This document shows, in pieces, positions 16,312-24,562 of a stretch of 64,000 nucleotides of DNA. Under the pieces are notes generated by a model. The model was given only the letters and a program-made list of their open reading frames with translations. It ran no database searches and was not told the origin of the DNA. The stretch is taken from assembly GCF_009495745.1 (NCBI RefSeq), contig NZ_WIDQ01000020.1, positions 22,450 through 86,449 on the forward strand. The letters are read 5' to 3'. How positions within the stretch are numbered: the first letter of the stretch is position 1; each line of letters begins with the position of its first letter. This DNA is from Niveispirillum sp. SYP-B3756. GTDB taxonomy: Bacteria > Pseudomonadota > Alphaproteobacteria > Azospirillales > Azospirillaceae. Both the position numbers and the translations under genes were made by a program.

Positions 16312-17406
16312 ATGCGTAAGCTGCTTCTGGTGGGTGCTGCAACCCTCTCGATCACACACCAGGCTCACGCCCTGGGCGGATACGATTACATTCATGCTGA
16401 GGCCCAGACCAGCAAAGTGATGGCCCGGATCGCAGCGCTTGATGCCACCATGTCAACGACGATGGCTCGTGGCTTCGGACAAATCAGCGGCCGGCTCGGG
16501 GCTGTTGTCGCCGGTATTGGTGCCATTACCAACGAGCAGACTCAGGCCCAAGGCCGCTTGCAACAAGATGCCATGCGAGCCGAAGGCGTCATGCAGCGCA
16601 CGCCCACCAGGGCCGGCTGTCGGAGCGCCACCCCTTCCTCCACCGGCATCGGCCGGGCCGTGACCGCAACATCCGTGAACGAAACCCGCCTGCTGGCCGC
16701 CGCTGCGTCGTGGCGAGGTGCCGCCGCACGCAATGGCGCCGACCATGACGGCGCGATGGCCAGCCTCTACCCATATCGGTCGAAAGGTTGCACCTGGTGG
16801 AGGCGGGGCGAAGCCGGCTGCACCCAGGAAGACGCCGCCACTGGCAAATGGTCGCCGACACCGCTCTGGCCAACGGACAAGACATACAAGACCGAAGGAC
16901 AGGTCGAGGCCGCCCAGGATTATATCCGCAGCCTGGTGCGATCGGTGGGACCGGACTATGACCCGACTTGGCGCAACACGCCGAACGGGCGGGCTAACCT
17001 GATGCAGGCGGAGGACCGCGAGCGCCAGCACGGCGTGGCGGACCAGGCGCTGATGGCGATCCATGCGCGCTATGTGCCAGTCGCCCAGCTCGGCCAATGG
17101 CGTGACGCTGTCCTGGGCGGGGTCGTGCCTGCCCAGGATCAAGCGACCGTCAGCATGAACGATTACCTCCAGACCGAAGTCCTGCGCCGGCATGCAAACC
17201 CCGCTTGGCATGCGTCACTGATCGACATGCGCGGTGATCAGCTCGTACGCGAGCTGGTGCAGATCGAGGCGTTGCGCACTTTCATGCAGTTCCAGGACAG
17301 CCAGACACTGGAAAGGATCTCTGCCACCCTGGCGACGATCCTGCCCCGCACCACGGAAATCGCAGATTACCTCGATCCCGATCGCGGCAGCCCAGCCAGC
17401 AAATGA
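16312..17406 (+). CDS. Exported protein at the IcmX/TraW position
   Basis: Protein of 364 residues with a Sec signal (MRKLLLVGAATLSITHQAHA). The mature part is helical and rich in Ala and Gln (SKVMARIAALDATMSTTMAR, NEQTQAQGRLQQDAMRAEG) with cysteines in AGCRSA, KGCTWW and AGCTQED. The C-terminal third (LRRHANPAWHASLIDMRGDQ onward) is well structured. IcmX/TraW is a periplasmic protein encoded after icmW in Legionella region I and before traX-traY in R64. The place and topology fit, but I cannot confirm the family from sequence alone. RBS GGAGG lies 6 nt before the ATG. Confidence 0.5.
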   Translation: MRKLLLVGAATLSITHQAHALGGYDYIHAEAQTSKVMARIAALDATMSTTMARGFGQISGRLGAVVAGIGAITNEQTQAQGRLQQDAMRAEGVMQRTPTRAGCRSATPSSTGIGRAVTATSVNETRLLAAAASWRGAAARNGADHDGAMASLYPYRSKGCTWWRRGEAGCTQEDAATGKWSPTPLWPTDKTYKTEGQVEAAQDYIRSLVRSVGPDYDPTWRNTPNGRANLMQAEDRERQHGVADQALMAIHARYVPVAQLGQWRDAVLGGVVPAQDQATVSMNDYLQTEVLRRHANPAWHASLIDMRGDQLVRELVQIEALRTFMQFQDSQTLERISATLATILPRTTEIADYLDPDRGSPASK

Positions 17407-17418
17407 GGCCAAACGAAA

Positions 17419-18618
17419 ATGGATTTCAACGATATGTTCAAGGCGATGGACGCGCACGCGGCCCGCCAGGACCAGGAACCGGAAGATGCGCCCAAGGAGG
17501 CAGCCCCGGCTGGCGCATCCGCCCCCTCCCCCAACGGCGCTGCGGCGAAGCCGCCAGGCGATACGACCTCCAGCGGTGATGCGTCCCCGGAGCCAGATGC
17601 ACCTGGCCCGCAGGCGGATGAGCATGATTTCAGCAGCGGGCCGATGGCCGGCGGGTTCCAACTGCCGGCCGTCCCGATGAGCCCTGGTCCTGAGGCATTT
17701 TGGCGGGAAGGAGGCGTGCCACCTTATGACGCCTTGATGATCGCTTGGTCCCGCAAGCAACCAGAATGGGACACTATCGATGGAGACGTCGATATCGATT
17801 TCAACACTACTGAATCAAAAACATACCATCGTCTGTTTGATGATATATCCCAATTGGGCGAGGCCGAACATGAGCTGGCGGCGGCGATACGCGAGGACCT
17901 GGACCAGGCCGCCACAGCGGAAGGGCAACGGATTTTCGATCAGAAGGCCGCCATGTATGCTTCAGCGCTCAACGCGGGCGCACCCGGCCCCGCGCCCGCC
18001 GGCATGGGTGGCGGGGGCTTTTCCCTGGGCGGCTGGGGACGGCCCCGTCCGCCGGCGCCGCCGCGCCATGCGCCCTCGGCTCTGACCCTGGCAGGGCGGG
18101 CCGTATCGGACAAACTCCACGCGTATCGCAAGTCACGGACTGTCGATGCATTCCAGCAGGTCGATGACGCCGGTGAGACCGTCCAGAAGACGCTAGACCG
18201 CCTAGGAAACTCGCCTGTCGGAGCATTCCTTAAGGGTCAGCTCAGAACAGACCAAGACCGCAAGGCCTTCTCGGAAGCCTTGGCCGCCAACCCGGAAGCT
18301 AAGACGTTGTTCGAGAAGCTGTCCGACGATGTCGGACAGTTCGCCACCAACATTCAGAAGGCGAGCCTCGCGGCAACCCGCGCCGGCTACGATCCCACGA
18401 AGGTGCATGATCTGTTGAAACAGGCCGCCAATCCGATCCTGGACCAGGTGAAGGATATTCCCGACGTGAAAGTCCCGAACGGTGACAAGACGCTGGGTGA
18501 CAGCGTCAAGGCGGCGATAAAGGCGATCAAGGTCATTCTGGCCGCATTGACCAGGCGCAACCAATCTCCCGGCCACGATCATGATCTTGAAGATAGTGGT
18601 CCCAGCTTGACCATTTAA
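17419..18618 (+). CDS. Hypothetical protein with proline-rich N-terminus
   Basis: Protein of 399 residues without signal peptide or membrane segment. Residues about 20-75 are disordered (Pro, Ala, Glu, Asp rich). A structured acidic section follows (TIDGDVDIDFNTTESKTYHR), then a Gly/Pro-rich hinge (GMGGGGFSLGGWGRPRPPAP). The last 170 residues are helical with repeated Lys and Asp. No family is recognised. It is the last gene of the icmW operon, ahead of a topoisomerase. Size, disorder and soluble nature would suit a cytoplasmic adaptor or a translocated substrate; both are guesses. Confidence 0.6.
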   Translation: MDFNDMFKAMDAHAARQDQEPEDAPKEAAPAGASAPSPNGAAAKPPGDTTSSGDASPEPDAPGPQADEHDFSSGPMAGGFQLPAVPMSPGPEAFWREGGVPPYDALMIAWSRKQPEWDTIDGDVDIDFNTTESKTYHRLFDDISQLGEAEHELAAAIREDLDQAATAEGQRIFDQKAAMYASALNAGAPGPAPAGMGGGGFSLGGWGRPRPPAPPRHAPSALTLAGRAVSDKLHAYRKSRTVDAFQQVDDAGETVQKTLDRLGNSPVGAFLKGQLRTDQDRKAFSEALAANPEAKTLFEKLSDDVGQFATNIQKASLAATRAGYDPTKVHDLLKQAANPILDQVKDIPDVKVPNGDKTLGDSVKAAIKAIKVILAALTRRNQSPGHDHDLEDSGPSLTI

Positions 18619-18639
18619 GCCACCTGCCGGGGACGCGCC

Positions 18640-20229
18640 GTGCCGCTATTCTTGATCGAAGCGCCAGGCAAGGTCCGACGCTTCGCCCATCTCGCTCGCG
18701 AAATTGGTATCAGGAACGCCGAGATCGTCGCAACGAAGGGTCACCTGCTCGGCCTGCCTTCTTCTCTTTGGCCCGTAGCGATCGGCTCTGATCTCCTGGA
18801 CCATGCTGCGCGACAGCCACGCGACTTGGAGCGCATCAACCTGATCAGGTCGGCGGCGCGGCGCCATGACATCGTGTATGTCGCTACCGATCCGGATCAG
18901 GAAGGCGACGTCATCGCCGCCGACATTGCAGCCATCCTGGAAGGGCACACAGACCTTCGGCGGCTGCGTCTGCCGGCGCTGACCGCCAATGGGCTGACGG
19001 TCGCATTGGCTGCCGCAGGTCCCGTCAATATCGCCAGCGCGGTGCCCGGTCGAGCCCGCGCTGTCGTGGACAGGATCATCGGCAGCGTCTTCAGCCGACC
19101 TGGCCGCCCTGCTGGCCGCGTGTGGACGGCCCTGCTTGGCTCCTGGGACCAGGATCTGGTTCCATCCGCCATGACGCGCGTGAAGGCGCTAGCGGCTGAC
19201 GCCGGCCGACACTGGATTGCCACGCTCCCCGGTCTTCACCCCGACCTGCCACCGGAAATCTTGACTAGGCTGGCCAGAGCGACGGCCTTCCCGGCTCGCG
19301 TGGCACCGGCTTCGACCGGCGAACTCCTGATCGACGCCGCGGCTGCATTGGACCGCCCGGTGAAAGACATCATGGACGATATGCAGGAGGCCTACGAGGC
19401 GGGCTTGCTGTCCTATCCCCGCGCGTCTGGACGATTGATCGGCACCGCAGGTCGCCAACAGATCGCGGCCATCGCCAACCGCTACGCTCTGCGCTATGAC
19501 CCACATCGCGGCGAAAGCGATGAGGGGGCCGCCGGCGCGCACGAGGCTCCGCACCCTGTCACCGATGTTCCCATCGCTTCCGATTTGTCGAGCCTGCCGG
19601 CAATGGCCGCGACAGCGGCTTTCGTCGCGCGCCGACAAATGGAGGCAGGGCAGGACCTGGTCGATGAGACCCCCGACCTCGGGGCCTTGCCGCCCGACTT
19701 GGCATCACTGGGCTGGAGCCGGCGAACAGGATGGCGGCGCCCGAGAACCGGCGAGCAGGAGGCCCAGCTGGGCGCTCATTTGGTCCGGCCCGATGTCCGT
19801 GCGGTGATGTTGCTGCTTGAAACCGGGATCGGCCGCCCATCGACATTCGCGACTTTTGCAGACCAAGTGCAAATTCGCGGTGTGATCGGCGCCAATGGTC
19901 GAATCAATGAACGCGGTTTACACATGATCGAATCGACTCCGCTGACACTGCGGTCGCCGTCTTGGGCACGCTTCGTCGAGGATTCTCTCGCGTCGTGGGT
20001 AGTTCCTTCGGCTCTTACGCTGGATCAGCTTCCCGTCAAAGCTGCAAATTTGACAGCGTGCGTTTTGAATGCGCTCCCCGGAGATGCAAATGACAAAATT
20101 CGTTCCGCTTTAGCAGGAACTGACGGTCAGCGTTTGCAAACCTCCGAAACTGCCGGTAACTTCTTGAAATTCCTGCAGCGTGGCACCGCCCGCGATGAGG
20201 AAGACCCCGCCGGCCCCAAACTCCGATAA
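18640..20229 (+). CDS. Divergent type IA DNA topoisomerase
   Basis: Protein of 529 residues. Type IA enzymes relax or decatenate DNA through a tyrosine-DNA link. The TOPRIM glutamate is in LIEAPGKVRR (residue 7) and the metal site is ATDPDQEGD (about 88-96). The active-site tyrosine lies in GLLSYPRASGRLIG (about 260-273), and the late family block is TGIGRPSTFATFAD. Thus all catalytic blocks remain, but the protein is short and lacks a C-terminal zinc ribbon. The start is GTG. It follows the icmW operon by 21 nt. A conventional topoisomerase III is present at 24563, so this copy probably has a special role in transfer or replication. Confidence 0.8.
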   Translation: MPLFLIEAPGKVRRFAHLAREIGIRNAEIVATKGHLLGLPSSLWPVAIGSDLLDHAARQPRDLERINLIRSAARRHDIVYVATDPDQEGDVIAADIAAILEGHTDLRRLRLPALTANGLTVALAAAGPVNIASAVPGRARAVVDRIIGSVFSRPGRPAGRVWTALLGSWDQDLVPSAMTRVKALAADAGRHWIATLPGLHPDLPPEILTRLARATAFPARVAPASTGELLIDAAAALDRPVKDIMDDMQEAYEAGLLSYPRASGRLIGTAGRQQIAAIANRYALRYDPHRGESDEGAAGAHEAPHPVTDVPIASDLSSLPAMAATAAFVARRQMEAGQDLVDETPDLGALPPDLASLGWSRRTGWRRPRTGEQEAQLGAHLVRPDVRAVMLLLETGIGRPSTFATFADQVQIRGVIGANGRINERGLHMIESTPLTLRSPSWARFVEDSLASWVVPSALTLDQLPVKAANLTACVLNALPGDANDKIRSALAGTDGQRLQTSETAGNFLKFLQRGTARDEEDPAGPKLR

Positions 20230-20511
20230 GGAAACGGCCCGGCACCAACCTGATGCCGAGGCCGAACATGTCGGAATAAGCCCGATCCCATAGGCACAAA
20301 AAGCAAAAGCGGCCCCGAAAGACCGCCCTGCCGAAGAACCTAATTGCATTGCACCGATCACGAAGCGTTTCCAGCGCTGCGGAACCGATCTCCAAGTCGC
20401 AAGGGAGATTATACCCCCGCCAATCGTGAAATCGCAATCGGATTCTTCGAATGGGGACGTGCTGCCTGACGCAGCCGCGTGCGCCACCCCATATCTTCAC
20501 GGAAGAACCCG
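20230..20511. other. Intergenic region before the wHTH gene
   Basis: About 280 bp without a convincing gene on the plus strand. A leftward 125-codon frame (20110-20487) with hydrophobic stretches covers it, but it overlaps the end of the topoisomerase gene and has no clear ribosome site, so I do not call it. GATCTCCAAGTCGCAAGGGAGATT (20390-20412) contains short inverted arms. Otherwise I see nothing in it. Confidence 0.3.
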
Positions 20512-21705
20512 ATGCGACCAGAACCAGCTGGAGCGCGCCGCCCGCGCTTGGCCAGCGCAGACGCCCGCCGGGCGCAGGCCGACGCAGCGACCGCAAAGCT
20601 CATCTCCATGGGCGGCAATGTCGCCGGCATGCTGCCCCTATTGACGCCCGTGATGCGGATCGTCGCCGCCCGCTTGGCAGACCTTACGGCGGATGGCTCC
20701 CGGTCCTACCGATCAACGATCGCGGAACTGGGCCGGCAATGCCTTGTGTCTGTAAGAGCCGTTCAGGCCGCCTGTCGGGTGCTCCAGCAGCAGGGCTTCC
20801 TGCGGGTGATCGAAGAGCGGGTCAACGAAGTCACGTCGCTCCCGAACATCTTCTTGGTGTCGGCATCGTCCCTGGTGCAGGGCGGGCGCTCAAATGCGCG
20901 GGGGGTGCAAAAATCCGCAGCCAAGAGTCAGGAACTTATATCTAAAACTACTACAACCTCTACAAACTTAGGCTGTAGGTCGAAATTTTGTTCTCAACAG
21001 ATACAAGCACCTCGCGTCACGGAAGTGCCTGCGGCTGCCACACCGACCGGGCCGGCAGACATCGAGGAGACCACCTTCCTTGACCTGGCCGCCTATGCCG
21101 TCCGCCAAGTGGCGCCGGACGCCCTCCCCGGTCTCAACGGCCAATCGACTGCCGCTTGGCTCGCCGCCGTCGAAGACCTCCTGAAATCGCGGATCGCTGG
21201 CTTTTCGCTCACCGCCTACCACAGGGTCGCTCAGCGCCGGCCCCTCGTCGCCGCGCTGTCGGTCCTTGAGGCCCTGGTCGTCTCCCAGCGCCGGGAGGCC
21301 AGCTCCCGTTATCGACCTATAGCCAACCTCGCCGCCTACCTCTCGGGCATCCTGTTCAATCGAACGACCGGTCCGCGCCCGCAGGACACGCTCGGCCGCC
21401 TTGTCAGCACTGATACCGGCCCGGTTACCAACGAGACCAGGGCTAGGCCGCCGGCGACGTCGGCATCCACTGCCGGCAGCGGCCGATGCGTGATGCTCAC
21501 CAAGACCGACATGCTGCGGACGCACGCCGACCCGATGGTGCGTCAGCTCGCCGGCTACGGTCCTGCAACGCGACTGGATGTTGTTAAGCGGTTGAACAAG
21601 CTCCGGGGTGCCGCCGGCCGGGCTCTCCTGTCGCTCACCACCGACTTGGAGACAATCGTCCACGCCATCAGGGAACAAGACTGCGCTCGCGCGGTGATGC
21701 CATGA
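20512..21705 (+). CDS. Winged-helix plasmid protein, replication-associated
   Basis: Protein of 397 residues with ATG at 20512, chosen because GGAAG lies 6 nt upstream. A helix-turn-helix is visible at about residues 60-105 (YRSTIAELGRQCLVSVRAVQ, then CRVLQQQGFLRVIEERVNEV), like the DNA-binding domain of replication initiators and GntR-like proteins. A linker of low complexity with a Thr run follows (about 150-190), then a helical C-terminal domain (ETTFLDLAAYAVRQVAPDAL onward). It is convergent with repA, whose 3' end is 3 bp away. A role in replication control is inferred from location; RepC-like function cannot be ruled out. Confidence 0.55.
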   Translation: MRPEPAGARRPRLASADARRAQADAATAKLISMGGNVAGMLPLLTPVMRIVAARLADLTADGSRSYRSTIAELGRQCLVSVRAVQAACRVLQQQGFLRVIEERVNEVTSLPNIFLVSASSLVQGGRSNARGVQKSAAKSQELISKTTTTSTNLGCRSKFCSQQIQAPRVTEVPAAATPTGPADIEETTFLDLAAYAVRQVAPDALPGLNGQSTAAWLAAVEDLLKSRIAGFSLTAYHRVAQRRPLVAALSVLEALVVSQRREASSRYRPIANLAAYLSGILFNRTTGPRPQDTLGRLVSTDTGPVTNETRARPPATSASTAGSGRCVMLTKTDMLRTHADPMVRQLAGYGPATRLDVVKRLNKLRGAAGRALLSLTTDLETIVHAIREQDCARAVMP

Positions 21706-21708
21706 AGC

Positions 21709-22662
21709 TTAAGCTTCGCCGACAGTCACCAGTTCGCTGCCGTCGATCTCAGGATAGCCGTCAATCGGGGTCTTCATCATCTCCGTCCAAGGTTGGTCAT
21801 CCCGAAAGAACCAGACCATGTACCCTTTGAGCGGCGTGCGCCCCGGTTGACGAGGGGCCTTGCGATCAGCCCCGCGGCTGCGTGGGTCTACAAGGGCTAG
21901 TCTGTATTCAGGGAGGGCGTCCTTCTGCTTCGTCAGCTTCACCAGCAGTGCCTTGAAGTGCTTCAACTCTTGCTGTGTGCCAACCTTTCGGCGCAGTTTC
22001 TCAATATTGATCCGGAAGCCGGGCTGGTTCCCGCAGTGCGCCCGGGCAATCTCGTAGAGCCGCTGCTCGATAGGCCCCAGCCGGAAGAAATCGGCGTGAT
22101 AGGTCAGCATGCGGTTATCGCGCATGATCGCTCGCCACAGCCAGGGGCACAGCTCTACCGATATACCCTTTAAGGTCTTTGTCTTCCCATCTTCGGATCG
22201 ACGGTAGGAGAGCTTGTAATCAGACACCCAGCTAAATGCACTATCCTCCCCCTCACCGCCGGTCTCGATATTGGTGAAAACGGTGGTGCTCTTCAGTCGC
22301 TTCAACCCTTCCAGCAGCCGGTCGTAGGCGCCCTCATTGGGCGATGTATCGTTGACGCGGAAGAAATCGTGGGCGGTGAATGTTACCCGCCGGGAGCCTG
22401 TCTCGATCAGCTCGCCACGGTTGACCTTGCCCTGGATAAGCGACGCGATATAGATCAGCAGCCGCTTGTCCCACATCGTTGCCACGCCCAGCTCGGTACC
22501 GCGAACTTCGATACGAACCGTGCCATCGTCATAGGCCGGCAACTCTGTGACCCTCTCCTTCGTCAGCGCGAAGAAGGGAAACACCATGTTGGTCCTGTCG
22601 TTGCTGACCTTGCCGACGAGGGGGCTGTCAAAAACCAGGGAAAGTGCAAGCTGGGTGGTCAT
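21709..22662 (-). CDS. repA: Replication initiator protein RepA (RPA family)
   Basis: Protein of 317 residues of the 'replication initiator protein A' family found on alphaproteobacterial and IncP-like broad-host plasmids. Recognised blocks are NDRTNMVFPFFALTKERV, VATMWDKRLLIYIASLI, FRVNDTSPNEGAYDRLLEGL (DNA-binding winged helix) and LTYHADFFRLGPIEQRLYEI. ATG at 22662 has GGAG about 8 nt upstream. Directly upstream lies an array of about nine iteron-like repeats and a DnaA box, the expected RepA target. This defines the replicon. Confidence 0.88.
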   Translation of the reverse strand: MTTQLALSLVFDSPLVGKVSNDRTNMVFPFFALTKERVTELPAYDDGTVRIEVRGTELGVATMWDKRLLIYIASLIQGKVNRGELIETGSRRVTFTAHDFFRVNDTSPNEGAYDRLLEGLKRLKSTTVFTNIETGGEGEDSAFSWVSDYKLSYRRSEDGKTKTLKGISVELCPWLWRAIMRDNRMLTYHADFFRLGPIEQRLYEIARAHCGNQPGFRINIEKLRRKVGTQQELKHFKALLVKLTKQKDALPEYRLALVDPRSRGADRKAPRQPGRTPLKGYMVWFFRDDQPWTEMMKTPIDGYPEIDGSELVTVGEA

Positions 22663-22680
22663 CGCGGTCTCCAAGCTGGC

Positions 22681-23250
22681 CTATCAAAATCTGGTATGAC
22701 AGCAACTGTCCAGCCCCCTCTGCATGATAGTCGGCGATAAGTCGAATCTTATCCCCCGCCAAGTCGGTGATAGGTCGAACTTCACGCCGCCCTTTAGGGC
22801 CGACAGCTGGATTGGTCGGCAATAGGGCGAACTTCTGGGAACGCGGCTGGGAACGCGGGAGCCGTTCAGCGTCGAGAATCGGCCATCGCGAGGCCATCAA
22901 CAGGTTCAGCCTCGACCTATCACCGACCAATTCCCTTAGAAGCCCGCATCTACTCGCTCTTTCGCCGACCAAACACGGGATTCGGCCGAAATCCATACTC
23001 GCCCTATCACCGACCAAAAGTCCTGTTCCTCCTTATCGCCGACGATGATTCGACCTATCCCACCCCAAGGCTCGCCGGATCACCAGCCGAAAGCTCAATC
23101 AATTGGCGACCCTGATTCGCCAGATCACCGACCAAAAGTCCTGTAACCCCATGATCCACCACCGCTTTCGGAGGCGGTAAATGTGTAATCTACTAAATCC
23201 ATATTGATTCTAATAACTATAAAATACTGCAACAAGTTATCCACAGCTTG
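22681..23250. other. Origin of replication (oriV) with iterons and DnaA box
   Basis: A gene-free 570-bp region upstream of repA. It holds about nine degenerate copies of a 20-bp iteron (consensus TCGGYGATARGTCGAA), a nearly AT-only stretch at 23178-23228 and a perfect DnaA box TTATCCACA at 23237-23245. Three iterons point one way (22728, 22762, 22813) and about six the other way (22911 onward). This is the standard plan of an iteron-controlled plasmid origin. Confidence 0.85.
22728..23143. repeat. Iteron array
   Basis: Forward copies begin near 22728 (TAGTCGGCGATAAGTCGAAT), 22762 (AGTCGGTGATAGGTCGAAC) and 22814 (GGTCGGCAATAGGGCGAAC). Inverted copies are near 22911 (CTCGACCTATCACCGACCAA), 22953, 22998, 23050, 23071 and 23115. 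The copies at 22998 and 23115 share a longer end, ATCACCGACCAAAAGTCCTG. Opposite orientations are separated by about 80 bp carrying a tandem GGGAACGCGG repeat. Confidence 0.8.
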
Positions 23251-23254
23251 TCGC

Positions 23255-24337
23255 TCATAACAACGCCAGCTGATATCCATCGATATCTGCAACATCGATC
23301 ATTACCCGCTCGTTATCGTCTGTTCGGACACCATAGTCGAACACCAGATCCAGCCGCTGACCAAATGCCCTTTCATACAGCCAGTCCGCGATCTCCTGCG
23401 CATCTTTCGATGCACGGAACAACTCGCGCGGATCGTTCTCCAACAGCTTGAGATAATGGTCGATATAGCTGGCATGGTCCTCAATCTTGCCATTGAGCCC
23501 GATCTCGCCACACAGCATGAATGACGCCATTTCCGCGCGCAGTTCCTCTCTGGCGTAATCTGTCGTTCCCGGCATCCCAAACATCCTGGCCAGCCGGCTG
23601 GGATGGCCTGTTGCATGGCCAAGTTCGTGGATCAGCGTCGTATAGTAATCGGCAGCACTAGAAAAACTATGCTTGGCAGGCATCAGGGCCTTGTCGAGCG
23701 CCGGCACATACGCGGCCTGGGTCGATCCATGGATAACGGGAACACCCGACGCTGCTGCGATCTGTTCGGCCGCCTCCACCGAGGCCCATCCCAAGGCCGG
23801 CACGATAACATCCTCGATCGCAGGGATGCCATCGATCTGGGACGCGTGGAAGACGGTGTAGGTCTTCAGAATTGGAATGCTCCGTTTCCGGAAAACCTCT
23901 TCCCCCTCGATCACGAAGCTATCGTCCCCGCGATCAGCCGCGAGGCGGGCTTCGTCCACCTCGCCAGGATCGTCGATGGCCAGCGTGCTCTCCCGGCGTT
24001 TGTAAAAGAAAACTGGGAAGCCCTTAGCTCCCTTCTTGATGCGCCACCCGCGCCCAGTTGCCTGGTTGAAGGTGCAGAACCTGGGGTCTCCGCCCGCCAT
24101 GCATATCTTCACATCGTCGCCGTCGTCAAACGCGGCAAAGCTGAGGACGATGCGATTGACCCCCCGATATTGACGGCCGGTCAACGCGTTAACGGGAACG
24201 AAGGGGACATTGATATTGACGGCTGCCGACCAGGAGGGGCGCCAGGGGTCGACACCCCTCCTGATCGCGTCCAGCACCGCTTGGGCTGCACGCTCATATG
24301 GGGCCATCCTGTCAGCCGGGGTAAATCGCTTCACCAT
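23255..24337 (-). CDS. ardC: ArdC-like antirestriction protein
   Basis: Protein of 360 residues. ArdC-type proteins bind single-stranded DNA through an N-terminal domain and carry a zincin metallopeptidase-like C-terminal domain; they protect incoming plasmid DNA. The N-terminal block is DPWRPSWSAAVNINVPFVPV followed by LTGRQYRGVNRIVL. The zinc motif is HELGHATGH (about 237-245), with the downstream glutamate in REELRAEMASF. Length is close to that of known ArdC proteins. It lies next to the origin and is transcribed away from it, so it may be expressed early after transfer. Confidence 0.85.
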   Translation of the reverse strand: MVKRFTPADRMAPYERAAQAVLDAIRRGVDPWRPSWSAAVNINVPFVPVNALTGRQYRGVNRIVLSFAAFDDGDDVKICMAGGDPRFCTFNQATGRGWRIKKGAKGFPVFFYKRRESTLAIDDPGEVDEARLAADRGDDSFVIEGEEVFRKRSIPILKTYTVFHASQIDGIPAIEDVIVPALGWASVEAAEQIAAASGVPVIHGSTQAAYVPALDKALMPAKHSFSSAADYYTTLIHELGHATGHPSRLARMFGMPGTTDYAREELRAEMASFMLCGEIGLNGKIEDHASYIDHYLKLLENDPRELFRASKDAQEIADWLYERAFGQRLDLVFDYGVRTDDNERVMIDVADIDGYQLALL

Positions 24338-24456
24338 GGTCGTCCTCCGATTGGCAACTCCTACCCATCAGGGATGACGCCTATATGTGCAAACGACAAC
24401 TCCAACTTCAAACCTGATAAACTCGAAATATATAAACCTATCGCCACCAATTCCTT

Positions 24457-24552
24457 CTAGTTTTCGTCTTCTTCCAATCCGAGGTCGCGCAATTCTTCGT
24501 CGGTCAGTTCGACGGCTTCATCTTCGTCATCACGATCAGTTTGATTCTTCAT
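24457..24552 (-). CDS. Very small acidic protein
   Basis: ORF of 31 codons. Nearly half of the residues are Asp or Glu (DRDDEDEAVELTDEELRDLG). GAGGGA lies about 7 nt before the ATG, and the ORF begins 10 nt after the topB stop, so it is likely the last gene of that transcript. No family is known to me. Strong acidity could mean DNA mimicry, as in some antirestriction proteins, but it is far shorter than those. Translation is likely, function unknown. Confidence 0.4.
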   Translation of the reverse strand: MKNQTDRDDEDEAVELTDEELRDLGLEEDEN

Positions 24553-24562
24553 CAGAGATCCC

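Noticed and set aside
20110..20487. Leftward 125-codon hydrophobic frame behind the short topoisomerase
   Set aside because: It overlaps 120 bp of the topoisomerase 3' end, has no clear ribosome site and the hydrophobic stretches are irregular. It fills a gap, so it is not fully excluded.
22681..23250. CRISPR-like spacing of the iterons
   Set aside because: The repeats are degenerate, in both directions and irregularly spaced, and sit beside repA with a DnaA box; this is an origin. No CRISPR array was seen anywhere in the window.
23603..24460. Rightward 285-codon frame opposite ardC
   Set aside because: Antisense to ardC with its HELGH motif; composition typical of a shadow frame.
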